This document shows positions 44,701 through 54,526 of a stretch of DNA of 64,000 nt, piece after piece. Where the stretch lies: positions 1 to 64,000 of the forward strand of contig NZ_SPOZ01000009.1 in the NCBI RefSeq assembly GCF_004569635.1. The letters run 5' to 3'. Source of the DNA: Streptococcus sp. LYSM12. Its GTDB lineage: Bacteria; Bacillota; Bacilli; Lactobacillales; Streptococcaceae. The position numbers and the translations under genes are program-made. Each line of letters opens with the position of its first letter. Position 1 is the first letter of the stretch. The notes below the pieces were generated by a model that saw only the letters and a program-made list of their open reading frames with translations, had not been told where the DNA came from and did no database searches.

Positions 44701-46413
44701 ATGACAAAAAGAATGACGAAGTCAGTGTCAGTATTGATGTTGACTGCGATGTTAGCTGCTTGTGGCAAAGCAAGTAATTCAGGTGCTAGTGGAAGTGCTT
44801 CCTTAGAGGGCTTACCAGAACCTGGTGATTTTTCCGATAAGGTAGAGCTGACGTTATCTGGTAGTTTTACGCGAGGAAAAATAGAGGATGATAACTGGGT
44901 ACAAAAACAGTTAGAAGAGAAGTTTAATGTCAAAATTAATAATGTCAAAATTGATACTTGGAATAAGTCCGAATCTTCTCTGTTAGTAGCTTCTAACGAT
45001 TTACCAGATACGTTCTCATTTACAGGAGCTAGTCGTACTCCAAATGATTATTATAATGACGGGGTAACTAGGACTATTCCTAGGGAAATGATTGAAAAAT
45101 ATGCTCCCAATTATGCCAAAATGTTAGATACAGTTGATGGTGGTCTAGGTTGGAAACTAAATCAAAGTCCAGAAAATCCAGATGAATATACAGGTTTGGT
45201 ATCATATGCTGGTAATACGGAAGGATTATTATGGTCTGGTACATTGCGCCTCGATTGGCTTGAAAAATTGGGATATAAAATCCCTGAGGATGCAAAACCG
45301 ATTGGTGATTCAAATGGTTTTGAAAGAATTTATAGAACCGATAAAAGTTACACGATTGATGAAATTGAAAAGATTTTAATCGACTTTGTGGAAAAAGATC
45401 CAGATGGTAATGGTAAAAAAGATACCTATGGGATCTTACCAAGTAACGATAATATGAACTGGGGCGTTACGTTGCTAGGAGCTTATGGGGTCGGTATGGG
45501 CTATAACATGATGGAAGACGGTGAACTAAAAACATCAGTTATTTCCAATGCCTACCGTCAATTCTTGAAGAAAATGGCTGACTGGAATCAAAAAGGTCTT
45601 ATCGATCCAGAATGGCCTACTCTAGATACGAAAGCTACTTGGGAAAAATATAAGGAAGGAAAAGTTGGCTATTCTGTTGCGCAACGTGCTTATATCGCAC
45701 AAGAGCCTTGGACAGAGGGGCGTGCTCCTCATAACATTCTAGGGAATGATCCAAATGCCAAGCTTCTTGTCATCAATTATGAAGTGGGTCCAGAAGGCAA
45801 GGCGGGGCATGTTGGTTATACACCAGTGACTCTATTGTCAGGAAATGAAATGCTTATTTCTGCCAAGGTAACAGATGAACAGTTGGCACGCTATCTACAA
45901 ATATTTGATACGATTGACTATAATCCAGAAGAAGGCCTCTTTACCCGATATGGAACAGTTGGAAAAGACTCTGACTGGGCTGGAAAAGAAGGAGATTCTA
46001 CAATCATCATGAAAGAAGGTGTAGATCTATATGAGGGTCAGTTAGGTTTGTGGGCGTATAACCAGCGCACCTATTATGGTAAATATGCTACATTTTTAAC
46101 TATGCCAAAAACATTGGAATTGATGGATCAATTTTATAATAAGCCTGAAAATGTGGAAAAATATATCATTCGTCCATATCGTTGGGATCTGTTTGGTGAG
46201 ACAAGAGATGCGGAGTTGAAAGAATCTTATGGTGCTCAATTAGACACGATTGTTTCAGAATTCCGTATCAATGCATTGACTGGAAAAGTAGATGTTGATA
46301 AAGAGTGGGATAACTACGTCAAACAATATCTGTCCAGCGGTGGCGAAGAAGTGTTGAAAGAACTTGAAAAAGCACCAAAAGTCTCTGATATTCTAAAAGA
46401 AAAATCAGAATAA
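44701..46413 (+). CDS. Extracellular solute-binding lipoprotein of the importer
   Basis: 570 residues. The lipoprotein signal MTKRMTKSVSVLMLTAMLAAC has the lipobox LAAC with Cys at 21. The mature part is a cluster-type large binding protein (LipO/YtcQ-like, family 1), with KVELTLSGSFTRGK, a calcium-like loop DPDGNGKKDTYG near 236, and APNYAKMLDTVD. It captures an oligosaccharide for the permeases upstream. GGAGGG precedes the ATG. The large size (570 versus about 420 for simple sugar binders) fits longer ligands. Specificity cannot be read from sequence. Confidence 0.85.
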   Translation: MTKRMTKSVSVLMLTAMLAACGKASNSGASGSASLEGLPEPGDFSDKVELTLSGSFTRGKIEDDNWVQKQLEEKFNVKINNVKIDTWNKSESSLLVASNDLPDTFSFTGASRTPNDYYNDGVTRTIPREMIEKYAPNYAKMLDTVDGGLGWKLNQSPENPDEYTGLVSYAGNTEGLLWSGTLRLDWLEKLGYKIPEDAKPIGDSNGFERIYRTDKSYTIDEIEKILIDFVEKDPDGNGKKDTYGILPSNDNMNWGVTLLGAYGVGMGYNMMEDGELKTSVISNAYRQFLKKMADWNQKGLIDPEWPTLDTKATWEKYKEGKVGYSVAQRAYIAQEPWTEGRAPHNILGNDPNAKLLVINYEVGPEGKAGHVGYTPVTLLSGNEMLISAKVTDEQLARYLQIFDTIDYNPEEGLFTRYGTVGKDSDWAGKEGDSTIIMKEGVDLYEGQLGLWAYNQRTYYGKYATFLTMPKTLELMDQFYNKPENVEKYIIRPYRWDLFGETRDAELKESYGAQLDTIVSEFRINALTGKVDVDKEWDNYVKQYLSSGGEEVLKELEKAPKVSDILKEKSE

Positions 46414-46462
46414 TCTCTTGCTTCATCTGGTTCATTTAAGATGATTTAAGGTGTCTACATTG

Positions 46463-46525
46463 CCAAAGCCTGAATTGACATAACAAATGAAAGAGTGTTG
46501 TTCAACGAAGGGCTTTGGTGTTTTT
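46463..46525 (+). terminator. Terminator or attenuator after the binding-protein gene
   Basis: CCAAAGCC (46463-46470) / GGCTTTGG (46511-46518) with a 40-base loop, followed by TGTTTTTATTT. A partial terminator here would raise binding-protein mRNA over the downstream genes. Confidence 0.45.
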
Positions 46526-46545
46526 ATTTATTAGAAAGGATATCC

Positions 46546-47976
46546 ATGGAAAAAAGAAGAATTGTACCAGTTTTTGAATGTGGTAAGAACGGGGAAAAGA
46601 ATAGTGAAGGTATTGCTAGCTATCGCATTCCTGCCTTATTGAAGACTAAAAAAGGTACATTGATTGCTGGAGCTGATCGTAGGAGAGAGCATAGCTATGA
46701 TTGGGGGAAAATTGACTTAGTCGTCCGCCGAAGTCAGGATAATGGTGAAAGTTGGGAAGCTCCCATTACGTTGGTGGATTTACGTGAAAATTTACAAGGA
46801 GAGGATCCAGGCTTAAGGTCACCTTTTAATATTGATATGGTACTGTTACAAGATCCATCTACAGAACGTATCTTTGCGCTGTATGATATGTGGGTAGAAG
46901 GACGCGGAACATTTGGTATGTTGGAAGAAGACAAGCCCTACGATCGTTATAGCCACATTGAAGGACAAGCTTACTTAAACATTTATAAGGAAGATGTAGA
47001 ACAGCCCTATACTGTTAGAGAGGGAGGTATTGTATTTTCACCAGAGGGCGAGCCAACTTCTTTCAAAGTTGTGATGCAAAGTGATAAGGCACCTTATACT
47101 GATTTGGGAGATTTATATGAGGGTGATCGTTTACGAGGAAATATCTTTCATCGACTCCGCCAAGACAATCCGTTTACGATTACCGCAAAATCATTTATCT
47201 GGCTCTCTTATAGTGATGATGAAGGACAAACGTGGTCTTGTCCCAGAGATATTACAGGTCAAGTATATGAACCATGGATGGCATTCCTGGGCATTGGACC
47301 TGGAGTAGGTATTGCCTTAAAACAGGGTGAACACGAGGGCAGACTAGTGGTTCCTATTTACACGACGAATGATAGCAGAGAGTTGAAAAGTCAAGCAGCT
47401 CGCATCATTTTCTCAGATGATCACGGACAGACTTGGCAGTGCGGTGCTTCTGTCAATGACGGCCGTGTTTTATCAACGGGAGAAGTCATTCAATCGGCTA
47501 CATTTGCCGATGAATTGGCCCAAACCACAGAGGCAGTGCCGGTAGAATTGACTGATGGTCGTATTAAACTCTTTACAAGAAATTTAAATGGTCACGTTCA
47601 AGTAGCAACCAGTGTAGATGGTGGTCAGACTTGGAATCAATTTGCCGAATATCCCAATCAAATGGATGTTTACTGTCAGTTGTCAGCTGTTCAGACGATA
47701 CAGGATAATAAAGAGTATGTGCTGGTTGCGAATGCCAATGGTCCTGCACGAACAAATGGTGTGCTTCGTGTAGCAGAAGTATTAGCAGAGGGTGAGTTAA
47801 AATGGTTAGGTCATTCCTTAATACAGGAGGGAGCATATGCTTATAATGCCTTGCAACAAGTTGGTCCGACAGAGTTTGGGGTCTTGTACGAGCATACAGA
47901 AGAACCGTATAACGACTATCATCTGCTGTATCAGAAAATAGATTGGTCTGACATTTTAGAGAGTTTAGTAGAATAG
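46546..47976 (+). CDS. Sialidase (GH33) without signal peptide
   Basis: 476 residues. The R-I-P box is SYRIPALL near 25; Asp boxes are SQDNGESW near 63, SDDEGQTW near 223, SDDHGQTW near 290 and SVDGGQTW near 355. [23 protein letters not shown] contributes the catalytic Asp and an Arg. It would cleave terminal sialic acid from glycans. Unlike pneumococcal NanA or NanB it has no signal peptide, lectin domain or LPXTG anchor, so it should act in the cytosol on imported oligosaccharides. ATG 46546 follows AGAAAGGA; the frame is open from 46495. Confidence 0.85.
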   Translation: MEKRRIVPVFECGKNGEKNSEGIASYRIPALLKTKKGTLIAGADRRREHSYDWGKIDLVVRRSQDNGESWEAPITLVDLRENLQGEDPGLRSPFNIDMVLLQDPSTERIFALYDMWVEGRGTFGMLEEDKPYDRYSHIEGQAYLNIYKEDVEQPYTVREGGIVFSPEGEPTSFKVVMQSDKAPYTDLGDLYEGDRLRGNIFHRLRQDNPFTITAKSFIWLSYSDDEGQTWSCPRDITGQVYEPWMAFLGIGPGVGIALKQGEHEGRLVVPIYTTNDSRELKSQAARIIFSDDHGQTWQCGASVNDGRVLSTGEVIQSATFADELAQTTEAVPVELTDGRIKLFTRNLNGHVQVATSVDGGQTWNQFAEYPNQMDVYCQLSAVQTIQDNKEYVLVANANGPARTNGVLRVAEVLAEGELKWLGHSLIQEGAYAYNALQQVGPTEFGVLYEHTEEPYNDYHLLYQKIDWSDILESLVE

Positions 47977-47989
47977 GAGACGAGGAACT

Positions 47990-48694
47990 ATGGAAAAAAT
48001 CAAAAAGAAATTAATTGTTTCCTGTCAAGCTTTAGAGAATGAACCCCTACACAGTCCCTATATTATGAAAAAGATGGCATTAGCTGCTTATCAGGGCGGT
48101 GCAGCTGGTATTCGAGCAAATTCAGTAGTCGATATTGAGGCAATTAAAGAAGAGGTAGATTTACCGATTATCGGTATTATTAAACGAGATTATGATAATG
48201 CGGATGCTTTTATCACTGCGACAATGACAGAGATAGATGAGCTGATGTCTGTAGAGCCAGATATTATTGCTGTAGATGCAACGAACTCTAGTCGACCTAA
48301 TGGTGAGAGTTTGGAGGAATTTTTTAGGAAAATCAAAGAAAAATACCCTCATCAATTATTGATGGCAGATTGTTCGACTGTTTCAGAAATGGTATTTGCA
48401 GATCAACTGGGCTTTGATTTTATTGGAACGACCTTGGTTGGCTATACTAAGCAGAGTGAGGGAGCTAAAATTGAAGAGAATGATTTTGAAATTATTCGTT
48501 TAGCGCTGGATCAAATAGAGCATCCTTTGATTGCCGAAGGAAATATTGATACTCCCGATAAGGCGAGGAGGGTGCTAGAGATGGGGGCTCATAGCGTGGT
48601 TGTTGGTTCGATTATTACGCGTCCTCAGTTCATCACTAAAAAATTTGTGGATGAAATTCAAAAATTGGATTCTTTAGATATAGGAGTAGGCTAG
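47990..48694 (+). CDS. nanE: N-acetylmannosamine-6-phosphate 2-epimerase
   Basis: 234 residues, TIM barrel. Signatures are [14 protein letters not shown] (N-terminus), [11 protein letters not shown] near 35, [11 protein letters not shown] near 55, [11 protein letters not shown] near 92, [11 protein letters not shown] near 120 and [12 protein letters not shown] near 180. It turns ManNAc-6-phosphate into GlcNAc-6-phosphate, the last dedicated step before amino-sugar metabolism. Placed 13 bp after the sialidase gene, with the GAGACGAGG region before the ATG. Confidence 0.94.
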   Translation: MEKIKKKLIVSCQALENEPLHSPYIMKKMALAAYQGGAAGIRANSVVDIEAIKEEVDLPIIGIIKRDYDNADAFITATMTEIDELMSVEPDIIAVDATNSSRPNGESLEEFFRKIKEKYPHQLLMADCSTVSEMVFADQLGFDFIGTTLVGYTKQSEGAKIEENDFEIIRLALDQIEHPLIAEGNIDTPDKARRVLEMGAHSVVVGSIITRPQFITKKFVDEIQKLDSLDIGVG

Positions 48695-48741
48695 ATATTG
48701 GGAGCCGCCTTTAGTTTGGGAGTCGACAAGGGAATATTGTT

Positions 48742-50703
48742 ATGAAAAGTCCAGTTTTCCAGATAGGTGAATCCGTTCGGAAGCTCTTACAAAGTAATGA
48801 GAGCCTCATTTGGGTAGCCGCAGGTGGAAAGGATACCATTGGTGGATTTAGTCAGACACAAGGGTGTAGAAATTATGTAGGGCATTTTGAAGAATATCTT
48901 CGTTGGGAACAAAGAGCTAAAGATTCAGAGCGCCCTGTTCAAGTTGCAACGATGCAGCGATATGTTTATAATGTCGCAAAAGCTGGCTTGACATTGAAAA
49001 AGTTGCTAGGGAATTTTGACAGGTATATTCAGCGCTACCGTCCAACTATTGTTTCGTATCATATCGGATACGAAGATATTCTTAAAGGGAAAGAATACCT
49101 TCAAGAGTTTCAAAAGGAACTAGATGAGTTTTTAGTGCGAGTTTTAGCCTTGGAACATAGAACGTGTAAAGTGGTTATCCAAATGTGTCATTCAACGAGA
49201 GATGCCTCTTTCAATGCTCTAATTGCAGAGTATACTCGAGCTGTTTTATCTAGGGTCGATCGTTATAAGAATGAAGCAATGTATGAAAGTATTGTCATTG
49301 TTCGCCATGATGAGCTGACTGATAGAGAATGTTTTAAATCTACTTGTTTGACAGATGAGCTACATCTCAATGCGTATGGACATCTGGAGATAGGAAGACA
49401 GCTTAGTAGGGCAACGATTGGGACAGCAGAGCATTACCCAGGGAAAGATGTAACTTTGGATCTATACAATCATTGTCAAACTGTTCAGTATGTAGCTATT
49501 GCTCCTACGGTTTCTAGCACGGAAGATGGGATTTATATTTCTTTGCCAGAAGAGTTTAAATCGGAAAACTGGGAGTATGTCCTCGAGATAGGAAATCAGA
49601 CAGTGCAGCAAAAGGGGATTAAAAATCAGGCATTTATTCCTAAAAAGTTGCTCGTCGGAGACTACAGGGTCAAAACAAAGATGAGTCGGGGGCATATTCA
49701 GTTAAAGACAATTTGGGGTTCAGCTGATAGTTCTGAAAGCACGGTGCGACAAAAACAGGTTCCCACCTGTTTGGAGCGTGTTTTTAGAAGTAAGGAATCT
49801 CTAAATTGGCTATTTATGGGAGATTCGATTACTCACGGAGCCTTGTGGACTTTTGGGTATGATAGCACACCACAGATTATTGAAAAGTATTTACATGATG
49901 TAGTAGGGCGGCGCGAAGATGTTGTTTTAAATACAGCGGTATCGGGTTCAACCATTTCTGAAACATTGTCCTATTTTGAGCAACGATTTAATCGCTATCA
50001 ACCAGATATTGTTTGTCTGATGTTAGGGACGAATGATAGTCAACAGATTTCTCCAGATACGTATTATAACGAGTTGAAAGAACTGCTCACTTTGTTACGA
50101 AAGAGAGGGAGCATAGTTATTTTGAGAACCCTCCCACCTTCTCTTAGATATGATCATATCATTGAATATGTGTACCAGATACGGAAACTAGCAATTCAAG
50201 AAAGAGTGATACTCATTGATCACTATGATACTTTCTCGGCACTATTCTATACTTATCCTTATTTATGGGAAGAGAAGTATTGTATCATGAGTGATAGTCC
50301 TCCTCTTCATCCGGGGCCGAATGGTCATGTAATGATGGCAAGGGATATTTTGGCTGAATTGGGATTATGGGAGGAGAGCTTATTTTCTGACACATGGTAT
50401 GGAGAAAAACTTCCCATTGTAGAGGTTGATATGGGTGATTTATTGCTCTTTCATCCACAAGAAAGGGTAGGAGTGAATATTCAGCAAGTAGAAGAGAGGT
50501 TGCAGACACCTATTGGAAGTGTTAGCCTATCTTTTGTTGATAAGAGAGGGAGTAGGATAAGGACTGTTGAACAATCTCAGGGAACTGTTTGGTTAAATGC
50601 TCTTGATAGGGATCACGTTGATACCATTCAAGTAGAAGTGCGCCCACGTTATAAAGCTATGATTTATAAAGGTGTTACACCATTTCTTTTCACTACTGTT
50701 TGA
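48742..50703 (+). CDS. Two-domain SGNH/GDSL hydrolase, possible sialate O-acetylesterase
   Basis: 653 residues. The C-terminal SGNH domain is complete: block I WLFMGDSITHG near 358 (Ser), block II VSGSTISE, block III LMLGTNDSQ near 430 (Asn) and block V LHPGPNGH near 522 (His). An N-terminal domain of about 230 residues repeats the layout weakly (LIWVAAGGKD at the start, LTDELHLNAYGHLEIG near 212 as block V). It has lost the GDS Ser, so it is probably structural. A beta-rich linker lies between. Context suggests removal of O-acetyl groups from sialic acids. No signal peptide is seen. Confidence 0.75.
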   Translation: MKSPVFQIGESVRKLLQSNESLIWVAAGGKDTIGGFSQTQGCRNYVGHFEEYLRWEQRAKDSERPVQVATMQRYVYNVAKAGLTLKKLLGNFDRYIQRYRPTIVSYHIGYEDILKGKEYLQEFQKELDEFLVRVLALEHRTCKVVIQMCHSTRDASFNALIAEYTRAVLSRVDRYKNEAMYESIVIVRHDELTDRECFKSTCLTDELHLNAYGHLEIGRQLSRATIGTAEHYPGKDVTLDLYNHCQTVQYVAIAPTVSSTEDGIYISLPEEFKSENWEYVLEIGNQTVQQKGIKNQAFIPKKLLVGDYRVKTKMSRGHIQLKTIWGSADSSESTVRQKQVPTCLERVFRSKESLNWLFMGDSITHGALWTFGYDSTPQIIEKYLHDVVGRREDVVLNTAVSGSTISETLSYFEQRFNRYQPDIVCLMLGTNDSQQISPDTYYNELKELLTLLRKRGSIVILRTLPPSLRYDHIIEYVYQIRKLAIQERVILIDHYDTFSALFYTYPYLWEEKYCIMSDSPPLHPGPNGHVMMARDILAELGLWEESLFSDTWYGEKLPIVEVDMGDLLLFHPQERVGVNIQQVEERLQTPIGSVSLSFVDKRGSRIRTVEQSQGTVWLNALDRDHVDTIQVEVRPRYKAMIYKGVTPFLFTTV

Positions 50704-50728
50704 GAAGATGGGGTGACGGGGTGTTAAG

Positions 50729-51262
50729 ATGATATCGTCATTTTGTTTAGCTTTTATTCCTTCGTTCACGCGCTTTGCCGTACTCTATAGGACAGCTTGC
50801 AGCTCGTTGCCTCGTACTAAAAGTAAACGAAAAGACTATAGTTACAAAATTGAGTGATTTTTCTAGATATGTTGATGCAAATCCCTATTTTGAAAAATTG
50901 GATTTATTTCTAGAAGAAAGCGACATATTCTCTTTTCAAGAGGGTTCTTTCAGTATTTGAGGGGAATTTTTGCATGGGAATTGTTTTAGGTATCGTGTAG
51001 CTGGAAAGGCAGGAGACTTTTTCGAAGCCCATCGCAATTATATAGGTGTTCATATGGTGGTGGAACATACGGAATGTATTGCCGTGACTTCGTTGGAAAA
51101 AGTGGACATTCGTGAACCATATGATGTAGAAAATGATATTGAATTGTATGACGGTATTGCAGCACATGTGATTCAGTTGCAGCCGGGAGATTGTATCGCT
51201 CTAAAATTTATGTAAATGATTTGCCGGTTAAGAAAGTGGTTTTCAAAGTAGCTACTTTCTAA
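50729..51262 (+). pseudogene. YhcH/NanQ-family sialic acid anomerase, inactivated by MITE and mutations
   Basis: Reading ATG ATA at 50729-50734 and jumping over the MITE to GTTACAAAA at 50841 restores MIVTKLSDFSRYVDANPYFEK, a YhcH-family N-terminus. A TGA at 50958-50960 (after EGSFSI) then interrupts the frame, which continues GEFLHGNCFRYRV, FFEAHRNYIGVHMVVEHTE and IQLQPGDCIAL. Near 51208 a frameshift and probable deletion move the tail LPVKKVVFKVATF to another frame ending at 51262. In E. coli this family equilibrates sialic acid anomers. At least three lesions make function impossible. Confidence 0.8.
50733..50840 (+). repeat. MITE copy H, inserted in codon 2 of yhcH
   Basis: 108 bp, subtype 1 (ends TATCGTC and GACTATA). 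The TA of the ATA codon is present on both sides, as expected for a TA target duplication. Confidence 0.85.
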
Positions 51263-51291
51263 AAAAGAATAAGAGGTAGGAAACAGGATAA

Positions 51292-52215
51292 ATGAAAAAC
51301 TTAGAAAAATATCAGGGAATTATCCCCGCATTTTATGCGTGTTATGATAAAAATGGAGAGATTAGCCGTGAGGGTGTCCGTAGCTTGACCCAATACTTTG
51401 TTGAAAAGGGAGTGCAGGGTCTTTATGTCAATGGCTCTTCTGGGGAATGTATCTATCAAAGCGTAGAAGACCGCAAGGTGATGTTAGAAGAAGTGATGGC
51501 AGTGGCAAAGGGTAAATTAACGATTATTGCTCATGTTGCTTGCAACAACACGAAAGATGGTATCGAATTGGCTCGTCATGCAGAAGCTCTTGGAGTGGAT
51601 GCGATTGCGGCGATTCCGCCGATTTACTTCCGCCTACCGGAATACGCTGTTGCCCAGTATTGGAACGAGATGAGTGCGGCAGCTCCAAATACGGATTTTG
51701 TCATTTACAATATTCCACAGTTGGCAGGCATAGCCTTGACCCCTAATCTTTACAAAGAAATGCTTAAAAATGACCGTGTCATCGGGGTGAAAAATTCTTC
51801 TATGCCCGTGCAGGATATTCAAACCTTTGCTAGTCTTGGAGGTGATGACCATGTGGTGTTCAACGGTCCGGATGAACAATTTTTGGGCGGTCGTTTAATG
51901 GGAGCTACAGCTGGTATCGGTGGTACCTATGGTGTGATGCCAGAACTCTTCCTGAAATTGAATCAGTTGATTGCAGACAAGGACTTGGCAACAGCCAAAG
52001 AACTGCAATTTGCCATTAACGCGATTATCGGATATTTGACAGCTGCGCGTGGTAATATGTACGCGGTGATTAAGGAAGTTTTGCGTATGAATGAGGGCTT
52101 GGATTTAGGTGGTGTGCGTGCGCCCTTGACTCCGGTCTGCGCAGAAGACCGAGAAGTTGTTGAAGCTGCTGCACGCTTGATTCGTGAAACCAAGGAACGT
52201 TTTTTGGGAGCGTGA
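51292..52215 (+). CDS. nanA: N-acetylneuraminate lyase
   Basis: 307 residues, class I aldolase of the DapA/NanA family. GLYVNGSSGECIYQS near 43 holds the carboxylate-binding motif GSSGE, VIYNIPQLAGI near 141 the catalytic Tyr, and VIGVKNSSMPVQD near 164 the Schiff-base Lys. It splits N-acetylneuraminate into ManNAc and pyruvate. GAGGTAGG lies upstream of the ATG, and a palindrome (51245-51258) that may be an operator lies 33 bp before the start. The gene symbol follows enteric usage; in pneumococcus nanA names a sialidase. Confidence 0.93.
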   Translation: MKNLEKYQGIIPAFYACYDKNGEISREGVRSLTQYFVEKGVQGLYVNGSSGECIYQSVEDRKVMLEEVMAVAKGKLTIIAHVACNNTKDGIELARHAEALGVDAIAAIPPIYFRLPEYAVAQYWNEMSAAAPNTDFVIYNIPQLAGIALTPNLYKEMLKNDRVIGVKNSSMPVQDIQTFASLGGDDHVVFNGPDEQFLGGRLMGATAGIGGTYGVMPELFLKLNQLIADKDLATAKELQFAINAIIGYLTAARGNMYAVIKEVLRMNEGLDLGGVRAPLTPVCAEDREVVEAAARLIRETKERFLGA

Positions 52216-52288
52216 CAAACAGTGTGATTTCAATCGTTTGATAGTGGTGTTTCATCTCTGCACAGTTTAGTAGGCCGATAAAGGCTGG

Positions 52289-52447
52289 TATAGCCGTTTC
52301 GTTTATTTTTAGTACTAGGCAAGGAGTCGCAGGTAGTTGAAATAGTTGATAACTATTTCAAGTGACAGATAAGAAAAGTGTAACTTTTCTCAATGGTACA
52401 GCAAGACGAGTGAACGAAGTAATAAAAATATAAACGAAATGACTATA
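52289..52447 (-). repeat. MITE copy I, enlarged centre
   Basis: 159 bp, inverse orientation, subtype 2. About 55 extra bases replace the central loop, containing hairpins GAAATAGTT-gat-AACTATTTC and GAAAAGT-gta-ACTTTTC. Ends are intact. Confidence 0.75.
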
Positions 52448-52506
52448 TCAGTGAAATAGAGGCTACTCTACTACTGTGCAATGAGTATTACACGAATATT
52501 TTCCGA

Positions 52507-52526
52507 ATTGAAATGCTATTTTCAAT
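52507..52526 (+). promoter_or_regulatory. Inverted repeat before the ROK kinase gene
   Basis: ATTGAAA (52507-52513) / TTTCAAT (52520-52526) separated by 6 bp, 27 bp before the start codon. It could be an operator or a small hairpin. Confidence 0.3.
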
Positions 52527-52552
52527 CTGATAAAGAGTAGAAGAGGTGATTC

Positions 52553-53494
52553 ATGAAGAAGTATGTTGTCATTGATATTGGTGGAACTAGTATCAAGTAT
52601 GGGCTGATTGATGAGAACGACCAGTTGTTAGAAAACCATGAAATGCCGACAGAGGCCCATAAGGGTGGGCCTGCGATTTTGCAAAAAGTTGCAAGCATTG
52701 TATCAGACTATCGTGAACATGTCAGTCTGTCTGGGATTTGCATTTCCTCAGCAGGCATGGTGGATCCTGAAAAGGGTGAGATTTTCTATTCGGGACCGCA
52801 AATCCCCCATTATGCAGGGACCCAATTTAAAACATATTTGGAAACTCAGTTTGGCATTCCCTGTGAAATCGAAAATGATGTTAACTGTGCTGGGCTTGCA
52901 GAAGCTATCTCGGGCAGTGGCAAGGGAGCAAAGGTTGCTATTTGTTTGACTGTGGGTACAGGTATTGGAGGCTGTCTTTTGATTGACTCCCAGGTCTTTC
53001 ATGGTTTTAGCCATTCAGCCTGCGAAGTAGGCTATCTTCATTTACCAGACGGAGCCTTTCAAGATTTGGCCTCAACAACGGCCTTGGTTCGCTATGTCGC
53101 TGAAGCGCATGGTGATGATGTAGCGGTGTGGAATGGGCGACGGATTTTCCAAGAAATTGAAGCGGGCAATTCACTTTGTAAGCAAGGTGTGGACCGCATG
53201 GTACAGCATCTTGCAAGAGGCATTGCCAATATCTGCTATGTGGTCAATCCAGAAGTGGTCATCTTGGGTGGTGGTATCATGGGACAAGAAGCGATTTTGA
53301 GACCAAAAATCGAAGCAGCCTTGAAAGATTATCTGGTACCAAGTATCGCAGACAAGACTAAGATTGTCTTTGCTCGACATCAAAATACAGCGGGCATGTT
53401 TGGAGCCTACTATCATTTCAAACAAAGATACGAGGGCGTGAAGCAACTCCTAGACAAAATAGGCAATCGAAGCAGGTTGACTTGCAACCAATGA
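52553..53494 (+). CDS. nanK: ROK-family kinase, probable N-acetylmannosamine kinase
   Basis: 313 residues. The phosphate-binding motif DIGGTSIKYGLID opens the protein, ISSAGMVDPEKGEI near 67 and CLTVGTGIGGCLLID near 143 follow, and VVILGGGIMGQE near 240 completes the ATP site. The ROK zinc motif (CxCGxxGCxE) is missing; HSACEVGYLHL stands in its place. It would phosphorylate ManNAc at C6 between the lyase and NanE steps. Specificity is inferred from location. AGAGGTGA lies before the ATG. Confidence 0.8.
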   Translation: MKKYVVIDIGGTSIKYGLIDENDQLLENHEMPTEAHKGGPAILQKVASIVSDYREHVSLSGICISSAGMVDPEKGEIFYSGPQIPHYAGTQFKTYLETQFGIPCEIENDVNCAGLAEAISGSGKGAKVAICLTVGTGIGGCLLIDSQVFHGFSHSACEVGYLHLPDGAFQDLASTTALVRYVAEAHGDDVAVWNGRRIFQEIEAGNSLCKQGVDRMVQHLARGIANICYVVNPEVVILGGGIMGQEAILRPKIEAALKDYLVPSIADKTKIVFARHQNTAGMFGAYYHFKQRYEGVKQLLDKIGNRSRLTCNQ

Positions 53495-53520
53495 GATTGG
53501 TCTTTTTGTCAGAGAGTTGT

Positions 53521-54230
53521 AGCCCGAGTTCAATTACATCAAGATACAAAGCCCGTAAAAAACTCAAAGCGAAAATAGGAAATTTGACGAAGAAACGTTA
53601 GTTTCTAGGAGAATTTTTCTTTTTCGCACAGAGTTTAGGGCGTGTTCAATTACATCAAGATACAAGGGCGTGTAAAAAGCGAATGAAAAATAGGAAATAC
53701 GACGAGTGAAAAGCTCCAGTGGAGGTTTTCAGCCTACTTCCTAGGGAGCGTTTGCTCCGCAAACGTCTATTTCCCGCCTCCAAAGGTATGCTATACCTTT
53801 AGAGCTAGGAAGATTTATACCTAAAGGTAGCCGTATCCGTAAGCAAATAAAATTTGCAACGGCTTCGTCTCTTTTTTCCGAGCTTTTAGCCCGAGTTCAA
53901 TTACATCAAGATACAAAGCCCGTAAAAAACTCAAAGCGAAAATAGGAAATTTGACGAAGAAACGTTAGTTTCTAGGAGAATTTTTCTTTTTCGCACAGAG
54001 TTTAGGGCGTGTTCAATTACATCAAGATACCAGAGCGTAAAAAAAGCGAATGAAAAATAGGAAATACGACGAGTGAAAAGCTCCAGTGGAGGTTTTCAGC
54101 CTACTTCTTAGGGATCGCTTGCTCTGCAATCGTCAATTTCCCGCCTCCAAAGGTATGACATACCTTTGGAGCTAGCTAAAGCTAGAACATCTGCGTTTCT
54201 TTTTTAGGTCGTGCGTAGCTCGGATTTAAT
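53521..54230 (+). repeat. Tandem pair of a 367-bp intergenic repeat
   Basis: Unit 1 starts at 53521 (agcccgagttcaattacatc) and unit 2 at 53888 with the same sequence for over 300 bp, then diverges near 54120. Within each unit the block 'gttcaattacatcaagatac' occurs twice, so four copies lie in 500 bp. No gene is present. A related block (gcgtaaaaaagcgattgaaaataaggaaat) stands before rpmF at 35991. Confidence 0.75.
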
Positions 54231-54242
54231 TAGGAAATCATT

Positions 54243-54349
54243 TATAGTCATTTCGTTTATATTTTTATTACTTCGTTCACTCGTCTTGCTGTACTCCAGT
54301 ATTACCTGTGACTCCTTGCCTAGTACTAAAAATAAACGAAACGGCTATA
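54243..54349 (+). repeat. MITE copy J
   Basis: 107 bp, subtype 2, ends TATAGTC and GGCTATA. Confidence 0.85.
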
Positions 54350-54526
54350 CTAGATTATCCGAGCTTCTGGTTTTCTTGGTTCGGGTATCAATGAATACTT
54401 ATCTGACTATTGGTATGCGTCAAATGGTTCAAACTGTACAATGGAATGGGATTGGGTACTTTTGCTTCAAGCCCATAGAGGGTTACAGAGTTTAGATACA
54501 CAAAATAGAAAGGTAATGAATGAGAT

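Noticed and set aside
50970..51215. 81-codon ORF as an independent YhcH protein
   Set aside because: It is only the middle part of the family, begins at a TTG after an in-frame TGA, and its tail is frameshifted.
53521..54230. Regular repeats as a CRISPR array
   Set aside because: Units are 367 bp with internal repeats, not 30-bp repeats with unique spacers, and no cas genes are near.
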